Of a DNA stretch of 20,027 nt, positions 14,771 through 20,027 are shown in pieces; the stretch's first letter is position 1, and every line of letters begins with the position of its first letter. The DNA is taken from the NCBI GenBank assembly GCA_003435055.1, contig QUMM01000041.1, positions 1 to 20,027 on the forward strand, in the 5' to 3' direction. The position numbers were made by a program, and so were the translations under genes. This stretch comes from Lachnospiraceae bacterium OF09-6. GTDB taxonomy: Bacteria > Bacillota > Clostridia > Lachnospirales > Lachnospiraceae. The notes beneath the pieces were generated by a model. The model ran no database searches, was not told the origin of the DNA, and saw only the letters and a program-made list of their open reading frames with translations.

Positions 14771-16952
14771 TTTATTTCCGAAGCAACCGCAGTCTGTGAC
14801 TGTTTTGGTTTTTATAACTGTGCTGATCGTTCTGCTTCTTATCCTGACTGTAATGGTACATATGAGGAACAGAAAACTGAAAAGTACGTTGGAAGAACAG
14901 ATGGCGGAAAGAAGGCTTTTGGATAAGATATGTGCAGATTTTACGGCTGTCTATTATGTTGAATTAAATACCGGTTCCTTTGAAATTCTCCATATAAACG
15001 ATGGAACCAACGTAAAAAAAATGAATCTGAAACAGGGTGATAATTTCAATTCTTCTGCTGACCAATATGCTGTTCAATATCTGTATGATAAAGAAAGACA
15101 GGAATTTAAGGACTGGATTTCGACAGGGCATCTAAAGGAACAACTTTCCCGGAATGAGCGCATTACATACCATTATAGAAGTAAACCGAATCCGAACCAG
15201 CATGAATTTTTTGAGGCACAGGCAGTCAAAATATATGAGGATGAGAAACATTTTTTCGCACTGGTGGGTTTCCGGCACATTGATGATATCATGGAAAAAG
15301 AAACTACGATCCAGAATCAATTAAAGCAGGCACTGGATGAGACACGGCTGAGTAATGAAATAATTTCGGCAATTGCTAAGAGTTACTGTTCTATCTACAG
15401 AATTGATGTGCAGAAAGATTTTTTTGAAGAGGTATCAAATGACAGTGAAATACACAAACTGACAGGAAACAGAGGATGTGCAACGGAAAAACTGTATCAG
15501 CTTTGTGATACAATGGTTGCACCGGAATACCGTCCGCTGATACGTCCATTTCTGGATATTTCTACACTTTCAGAGAGATTGAAGACGGAAGAATGTATTT
15601 CTACAGAATACAGGATGTGTGATGGCAGCTGGCACAGGATGCTTTTTATTGTAAAAAAACGGGATGAGTCTGGAAATGTTACCCATGTTTTATGTACAGT
15701 CCGTAGTATCAGCGATTCCAAGAGACGTGAAGAGGATCTTAACTTTGCAGCGGAAGCAGCAAAGCGGGAAGCTGAAATGAAAACAAGGTTTCTGGCAACG
15801 ATGAGTCATGATATCCGTACACCACTGAACGGTATTATCGGTATGGTAAATATGGAAAATCAATACGCAGATGATCCACAGATGCAGCAGAAGATCAGAG
15901 AAAAGGTAATGGAATCCCTGAAATATCTGGTGTCTCTGGTAAATGATGTGCTGGATATGAATAAACTACAGAGCGGGGATTTGAAGGACCAGCAGCTTTT
16001 ATTTGATCTGACAATGGTACTACGGGAATTGAACCAGATTTATGATGAGCGGGCTGCCAAGAAAGGCATCCGGTATGAGATTGACTGGAAAAATGGTACA
16101 TACAGTCACAGCGCTCTGGTTGGAAACCCGGTATATCTTGGAAGGATTCTGTCGAATATTATGGACAATGCCATAAAATTCAGTCAGGCGGGTAGTGTGC
16201 TCACGTTCGGGGTTAAGGAAGAAATTCTGGATGATGACAGAGCAAATTTCACTTTCTACTGTAAAGACCAGGGCGTGGGTATGAGTGAAGATTTTATTGC
16301 ACATGCTTTTGATATGTTCTCTCAGGAAAGCGAGACAAGTAGATCCAGGTATGAAGGCACCGGACTGGGGCTTGCAATTACGAAGCAACTCGTGGACAGA
16401 ATGGATGGAAGCATTGAACTGAAGAGCAAAGCAGGTGTCGGGACAACAGTTATTGTAAAAATTCCGTTCAAAATTGGCATACAGGATAAAAACAGTAATT
16501 TATCAGATAAGCCAGTAAGTCTTGATGATTATTCGGTAGAAGGCATGCGGGCATTGGTTGTGGAAGACAATGAGTTGAACATGGAAATTTCCAGATGTAT
16601 ACTGGAAGACAGCGGTATGGAAGTTACATGTGCAGTAGACGGGCAGGAAGCAGTTGAAATCTTCGAGAAATCTGCACCGGATTATTTTGGGGTAATTTAT
16701 ATGGATATTATGATGCCGAGGATGAATGGTCTGGATGCGGCAAGGACAATCAGGGAAATGAAAAGAAGGGATGCCAGGAGGGTTCCGATCATTGCAATGT
16801 CCGCAAATGCCTTTGCAGAAGACATTATCAACAGCCGGCTGGCTGGAATGAATGTTCATCTTGCAAAGCCACTGGATGCGGAAAAAATGATCATTACCTT
16901 AAAACAATGCATGGCAGATAATAGCGATGTAAAACTGCACGAAGATTTGTAG
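14757..16952 (+). CDS. Membrane-anchored PAS hybrid histidine kinase (HK5)
   Basis: A 731-residue kinase with one membrane segment at about 14-36 and no extracellular sensor domain. Two PAS-like regions follow, about 50-190 (AVYYVELNTGSFEILHINDG) and about 200-325 (CSIYRIDVQKDFFEEVS, then the STEYRMCDGSWHRMLFIV strand pair). HisKA has His351 (ATMSHDIRTPLNGIIG), the ATPase domain has NIMDNAIKF, DQGVGM and GTGLGL, and the receiver has Asp650 (IYMDIMMP), AMSANAF and the AKP lysine. All key residues are present. The ATG at 14757 has GAGAGGA about 9 bases upstream. The layout from the membrane segment onward matches larger SBP-type kinases, so this may be such a kinase that lost its extracellular half; the receiver relic just upstream fits a past rearrangement here. 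It is the last gene before the island's terminator. Confidence 0.9.
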   Translation: MTEINLFPKQPQSVTVLVFITVLIVLLLILTVMVHMRNRKLKSTLEEQMAERRLLDKICADFTAVYYVELNTGSFEILHINDGTNVKKMNLKQGDNFNSSADQYAVQYLYDKERQEFKDWISTGHLKEQLSRNERITYHYRSKPNPNQHEFFEAQAVKIYEDEKHFFALVGFRHIDDIMEKETTIQNQLKQALDETRLSNEIISAIAKSYCSIYRIDVQKDFFEEVSNDSEIHKLTGNRGCATEKLYQLCDTMVAPEYRPLIRPFLDISTLSERLKTEECISTEYRMCDGSWHRMLFIVKKRDESGNVTHVLCTVRSISDSKRREEDLNFAAEAAKREAEMKTRFLATMSHDIRTPLNGIIGMVNMENQYADDPQMQQKIREKVMESLKYLVSLVNDVLDMNKLQSGDLKDQQLLFDLTMVLRELNQIYDERAAKKGIRYEIDWKNGTYSHSALVGNPVYLGRILSNIMDNAIKFSQAGSVLTFGVKEEILDDDRANFTFYCKDQGVGMSEDFIAHAFDMFSQESETSRSRYEGTGLGLAITKQLVDRMDGSIELKSKAGVGTTVIVKIPFKIGIQDKNSNLSDKPVSLDDYSVEGMRALVVEDNELNMEISRCILEDSGMEVTCAVDGQEAVEIFEKSAPDYFGVIYMDIMMPRMNGLDAARTIREMKRRDARRVPIIAMSANAFAEDIINSRLAGMNVHLAKPLDAEKMIITLKQCMADNSDVKLHEDL

Positions 16953-17005
16953 GAATAAAAAGACAGAGCATATAAAGTTGTTATATGGTCTGTTTTTTAT
17001 TCCTT
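16951..17005. terminator. Long, probably bidirectional terminator closing the kinase island
   Basis: Bases 16951-16975 pair with 16981-17005 in a stem of about 25 bp, with one mismatch and one wobble, around a 5-base loop. A T-run sits on the 3' arm for plus-strand transcripts and a mirrored A-run on the 5' arm serves the minus strand. It begins at the stop codon of HK5. Confidence 0.85.
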
Positions 17006-17123
17006 AGAAGAAGCAGGCTGTGAAAATTCATATGTCTTTTTGGAACTGAAATAATTACTTAAATGAAAAACTAATTTCCAGCTGTGGACTATCCCTGTCT
17101 GACATCATTAGCAAAATCAATGC
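17006..17123. other. Short unassigned spacer before the repeat junction
   Basis: No gene or site is recognised here. This sequence sits between the island's terminator and copy B of the 42-bp repeat, and it is unrelated to the sequence left of copy A. Confidence 0.5.
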
Positions 17124-17165
17124 AAGGGGAACATAATTAGGATAAAGGCAGACCGGTGGAGAGCA
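17124..17165 (+). repeat. 42-bp exact direct repeat, copy B
   Basis: Identical to 149-190. Here only the first half of the terminator hairpin is present, and the sequence runs directly into the truncated lipocalin-like gene. The reading frame of that gene continues back into the repeat only to a TAA at 17143-17145, so the repeat has replaced its 5' end. Confidence 0.95.
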
Positions 17166-18211
17166 TTTCAAAAAATTAGGGATTAATCCTGACAAAGTAG
17201 AAATGTGGGAAGATGGAATCAGAAATGATGACGAACCGGGAAAAAATGAAGTGTGGTATTTCGATGCAAACTTTGATGATGGCAGTAAAGTTATAATCGG
17301 ATTTCGCCCATGCACTGCTTCGGGTATGAGGGAGAAAGGATTTTCTCCAAATCTTAATCTGGATATTACAAGACCGGATGGCACAACCACGCAGGAATTT
17401 GCATTTGCAACACCAGAAGATAGTTATATGAGTAAAGAAAAATGTGATGTACATTATGGAAAAGATTGGTGTACGGGTGATTTTAAGGATTACGATATAC
17501 ATATAGAAAGCACTGATACATTAGGCTGCGATTTACATTATCATGCATTGACAAAGCCTTTCAGACAGGAAACTTCAGAGATAGCACTCGGGGATAATGA
17601 TGAATATTATTATACGGGCTTATGTGTGCCAAAGTGTGAAGTTACCGGAACACTTACATATGACGGTAAAACGGTGGAAGTTCATGGACAGGGATATCAT
17701 GATCATCAGTGGATGAATATCTCTTTGTTTGAGGCTTTCCATCATTGGCTTTTGGGAAGAATGTATACTGATAAATATATCATTTATATCTACGATTTCG
17801 TATGCTCAGAGAGATTTGAATTTACAAAGGTTCCATTTTTTATTGTGGCTGATAATAAGACAGGAGAAATTCTTTTTGAAACCAAATCTATTCGACAATG
17901 GGGATGACAAGGTAGAATTTAATATTAAATGGAACGATATTCTTGAAATGAGAGATACTTATGGAAATGCGCCAGCTAGTCAGGAAGAAGCAATTGAAAG
18001 AGCTAAGAAAGCCGGACTTACCGATATGCAGAAAGTTGTAGGCGGAACAAAGGAAATGTATGACAAAGCAGGTATTCAGCCAACGTATATGAGATTTTTT
18101 GCGGAGGGTGGAATTAAAATCACTCATAAGGGTGTAACATCAGAAAGTACCGGAAATATGATTTATGAGTACAATTATGTCGGACGTGAGGACGAAAGAG
18201 CTCAAGTTTAA
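17164..18211 (+). pseudogene. CrtC/AttH-like lipocalin-fold protein, 5'-truncated and frameshifted
   Basis: The frame begins without a start codon at the repeat junction (HFKKLGINPDKVEMWEDGIR...) and continues through EVWYFDANFDDGSKVIIGFR, VHGQGYHDHQWMNISLFEAF and ILFETK. This layout of a strand-rich first half with an HDHQW motif matches the CrtC/AttH lipocalin-like family (hydroxyneurosporene synthase-like; mostly of unknown reaction in Firmicutes). At about 17880-17890 the frame shifts by one base: the first frame stops at 17907, while the true continuation LFDNGDDKVEF runs in the next frame to YNYVGREDERAQV and a stop at 18209-18211. The N-terminus is missing and internal ATG 17203 has no ribosome site. 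Two independent lesions make this a likely pseudogene. The spacing to the TetR/oxidoreductase pair suggests a former functional link. Confidence 0.78.
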
Positions 18212-18237
18212 TATAACCAGCGTACCTCTCTTTTGAG

Positions 18238-18266
18238 TTGAATGCTTTATCTGCCGTGGGTATAAT
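18238..18266 (+). promoter_or_regulatory. Promoter of the TetR gene
   Basis: TTGAAT (18238-18243), a 17-base spacer and TATAAT (18261-18266) form a strong sigma-A type promoter with a start near 18273, immediately before the ribosome site of the TetR gene. Confidence 0.75.
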
Positions 18267-18288
18267 ATTGGCAAAGGAGAGTGATTGC

Positions 18289-18855
18289 GTGAAAGAAACG
18301 AGAACCGATTTAAGAACACGAAAAGTATATGATGCGCTGATTGATACATTTTTGAAACTGCTTACAGAAAAACATTTTGATGATATCACAGTAAGGGAAT
18401 TATGTGATTGTGCACGTACAAGGACAGAAACATTTTACAATCATTTTTCGGATAAGTATGATTTTTTTGCTTTCATGATAAAGGAAAAACGCAGTTCTTT
18501 CATGCTAAGTGCTGAGACTATTGACGTAAATGATACATTTGAAAAATACTGTATTTCTATCCTGAATAATTCATTGGATTTTATTGAGGAACATAAACAA
18601 ATGGTACAGCATATCATGACAGACAGTTTGCTAAGCGTAATGATGAACAGCGTTTCAAAGGAACTGACAGATCAATTCAGAATACGCATAGAGAAGGAAA
18701 ATCTTAAAGGCTCCAATCCTGAAATCATTACACAAATGCTGATAGGTGCAATGTCACAGACAACTCGTTGGTGGTTGGAGCACATGTCGACAACCTCACG
18801 AGATGAAATCATAGTTCAATTTTCGATGTTCTTAAGTGGTTTTATAAAATCATAA
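18289..18855 (+). CDS. TetR/AcrR-family transcriptional regulator
   Basis: A 188-residue regulator. The frame is open upstream to a TTG at 18238, but that codon overlaps the -35 box, and AAAGGAGAG at 18273-18281 places the start at GTG 18289. Residues about 5-55 form the TetR DNA-binding helices (RTRKVYDALIDTFLKLL, FDDITVRELCDCARTRTETF, YNHFSDKYDFFAF). The C-terminal part is an all-helical region with little sequence conservation, as usual for ligand-binding and dimerisation domains. The gene is followed 15 bases later by an oxidoreductase gene and probably regulates that pair and perhaps the lipocalin-like gene. No operator palindrome is obvious to me in the promoter. Confidence 0.88.
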   Translation: MKETRTDLRTRKVYDALIDTFLKLLTEKHFDDITVRELCDCARTRTETFYNHFSDKYDFFAFMIKEKRSSFMLSAETIDVNDTFEKYCISILNNSLDFIEEHKQMVQHIMTDSLLSVMMNSVSKELTDQFRIRIEKENLKGSNPEIITQMLIGAMSQTTRWWLEHMSTTSRDEIIVQFSMFLSGFIKS

Positions 18856-18870
18856 GAAAGGTAGAGTGTA

Positions 18871-19845
18871 ATGAAAGCAATGATGTATACAGAAACCGGA
18901 GGACTTGATGTATTAAAGACACAGGATATTAAAAAGCCTGTTCCGGGTGATAATCAGGTGTTGATTCAGGTAAAAGCCGGAGCACTTAATGTTGCAGATT
19001 ATCAGAGATTTGAATCTGGCAATGATAAAGTATCGGTAAAAAATCGTATGATGAACTTTTTCATGGGATTTAATCGTGCACCTATAGGTGCTGAAATAGC
19101 AGGAGTAGTTGTTGAAATAGGAAAGAACATATCTCATGTTAAAGTCGGAGATTCTGTTTTTGGAAAAGTGGCAGGAACATTTCCGAAGGGAGGATTTGCG
19201 GAATATGCCTTGATGGATAAAGAACGTGTTGGAGTTATGCCGGATAATTATACATATGAGCAGGCAGCATCAGTATCTATTTCTTTTGAAACTGCACTGG
19301 GTGCAATTAGAAAAGGAAACGTTAAGGCTGGAATGGATGTTATGGTTTACGGAGCATCCGGAGGAGTCGGATTATTTACAGCACAGCTTGCAAAAGCTGT
19401 CGGAGCTAATGTTACAGGTGTTTGTAGCACAAGAAATGTCGATATATTAAAAGAGATTGGAATAGATACAATCATAGATTATAAAACATCTGATTTTACA
19501 AGATGTGATAAAAAATTTGATGTAATTATTGGAGTAAATGGATATAACCCCATGAAAAAATATAAGTAATTGTTAAAAGATAATGGTATATTTGTTGGAG
19601 TGGGCGGTGCAAAACAGGGTTTTCACGCAATGGGGTGTTCATTCTTTGATAAACATTTTACATATCTGGCTGGGATGGCAACCATACAGGATGGCTACTT
19701 GAAATATGCAAAAGAACTTGCGGAATCAGGTAAAATCACGCCCGTAATTGATAAGGAATTTTCTATATACGATTTAAAAGATGCGATAAATTATCTGCTC
19801 AAAAATCATGCCCAGGGAAAAGTTGTGGTAAAAATGGATTTCTAA
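18871..19845 (+). pseudogene. NAD(P)H:quinone oxidoreductase-like MDR protein with an internal stop
   Basis: A medium-chain dehydrogenase/reductase of the zinc-free quinone oxidoreductase type. It shows the GroES-like N-terminal half (QVLIQVKAGALNVADYQRF, IGAEIAGVVVEIG, VGDSVFG), then the NAD(P)-binding Rossmann motif VYGASGGVGLFTAQLAKAVG at about residues 160-180. The frame meets TAA at 19567-19569 after NPMKKYK, and continues in the same frame with LLKDNGIFVGVGGAK to ...GKVVVKMDF and a stop at 19843-19845. The whole frame is 325 codons including both stops, the normal size for the family. A single change such as CAA to TAA would explain it. The fragment to 19569 lacks the C-terminal part of the Rossmann domain and is unlikely to be active. 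GAAAGG precedes the ATG at 18871. Confidence 0.85.
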
Positions 19846-19883
19846 TTAGTGGAGGTATGATAAATACAAATATTTGCAATGCT

Positions 19884-19913
19884 AGGTGGAGCGACAATAG
19901 ATCAGCTCCACCT
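19884..19913. other. Perfect hairpin AGGTGGAGC/GCTCCACCT, function unclear
   Basis: Bases 19884-19892 pair with 19905-19913 around a 12-base loop. It follows the oxidoreductase gene by 38 bases and may be a terminator without a T-run. Confidence 0.4.
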
Positions 19914-19954
19914 TAATAGAGAGTATGAAACTTTTTCTGTAAAATAATGTTTGG

Positions 19955-19996
19955 AAGGTTCTTCTATGATACAATAAATATCATTAGGAGGACCTT
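19955..19996 (+). promoter_or_regulatory. Hairpin covering the ribosome site of the transposase gene
   Basis: AAGGTTCTTCTATGATA (19955-19971) can pair with 19979-19996 around a 7-base loop, 17 pairs with two G-U and one bulge. The 3' arm contains the AGGAGG ribosome site (19986-19991). Such hairpins let insertion elements avoid being translated from read-through transcripts: RNA started outside folds up, while RNA started inside would lack the 5' arm. Confidence 0.6.
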
Positions 19997-20001
19997 TTAT
20001 T

Positions 20002-20027
20002 ATGGCAAGACAAAAGAAACCGGTACA
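20002..20027 (+). CDS. Start of a probable IS256-family transposase, cut by the window edge
   Basis: An ATG at 20002 follows a full AGGAGGA ribosome site with good spacing and reads MARQKKPV to the window end. This opening is similar to what I recall of IS256/mutator-family transposases in Lachnospiraceae. Only eight residues are visible, so the identity depends on the flanking sequence. The left end of the element would lie somewhere in about 19915-19955; I cannot place the inverted repeat without the other end. Confidence 0.5.

Noticed and set aside
17055..17390. Minus-strand frame opposite the lipocalin-like gene
   Set aside because: It runs through the repeat junction and antisense to a recognisable plus-strand protein, and resembles no family I know.
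19852..19916. Tiny plus-strand frame MINTNICNAR after the oxidoreductase
   Set aside because: Its spacing to GGAGG is too short and it overlaps a perfect hairpin; no evidence of coding.

Overview
The window looks like a chromosomal segment of a low-to-mid GC Gram-positive gut anaerobe of the class Clostridia, most likely Lachnospiraceae. The grounds are AGGAGG-type ribosome sites, consensus TTGACA/TATAAT promoters, T-rich intrinsic terminators, a clostridial-style GEMM-I (c-di-GMP class I) riboswitch, and a dense cluster of large 'solute-binding-domain' hybrid histidine kinases typical of that family. No species can be assigned from the sequence alone.

Layout. Positions 1-212 hold the 3' end of a probable AAA/DUF4143-type ATPase and its terminator. 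213-649 has no convincing gene. 650-982 is a small XRE repressor-like gene with its own terminator. 1029-1237 is a regulatory block: paired GAACGTTAAA sites, two candidate promoters, a c-di-GMP riboswitch and its expression-platform terminator. 1302-16952 is one continuous, all-plus-strand signalling island: a lipoprotein (family 1 solute-binding domain plus a 5'-nucleotidase-C-like domain), a Cache-type hybrid kinase, a double-SBP hybrid kinase, a REC-HD-GYP c-di-GMP phosphodiesterase (frameshifted), a small membrane hybrid kinase, a second double-SBP hybrid kinase (frameshifted near its end), a relic of another receiver domain, and a PAS-type hybrid kinase. It is closed by a long bidirectional terminator at 16951-17005. 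17124-20027 is a different, decayed neighbourhood: a 5'-truncated and frameshifted CrtC/AttH-like lipocalin-fold gene, an intact TetR regulator with a strong promoter, a quinone-oxidoreductase-like gene interrupted by a stop codon, and the first codons of a probable IS256-family transposase.

How it may work (inference). Five hybrid kinases could read different extracellular or membrane signals, but the window contains no DNA-binding response regulator and no HPt protein. The only separate output protein is the HD-GYP phosphodiesterase, which would lower c-di-GMP, while the operon's leader carries a c-di-GMP riboswitch whose alternative pairings look like an OFF switch. This suggests a feedback loop. 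The two double-SBP kinases each have a near-consensus promoter of their own followed by a tetranucleotide repeat in the leader: (GACA)8 directly upstream of the Shine-Dalgarno of one, and (AAGC)12 upstream of the other. These look like contingency loci that could make sensor expression switch or vary between cells. That combination of repeat-tuned sensor kinases, a c-di-GMP riboswitch and an HD-GYP output is the most interesting content of the window.

Caveats. Four genes carry a single-position or otherwise simple disruption (8429-9918, 11804-14676, 17164-18211, 18871-19845). A 42-bp exact duplication at 149-190 and 17124-17165 marks the left edge of the decayed region. Either genuine decay and rearrangement or sequencing/assembly error could explain these; the sequence alone cannot decide.
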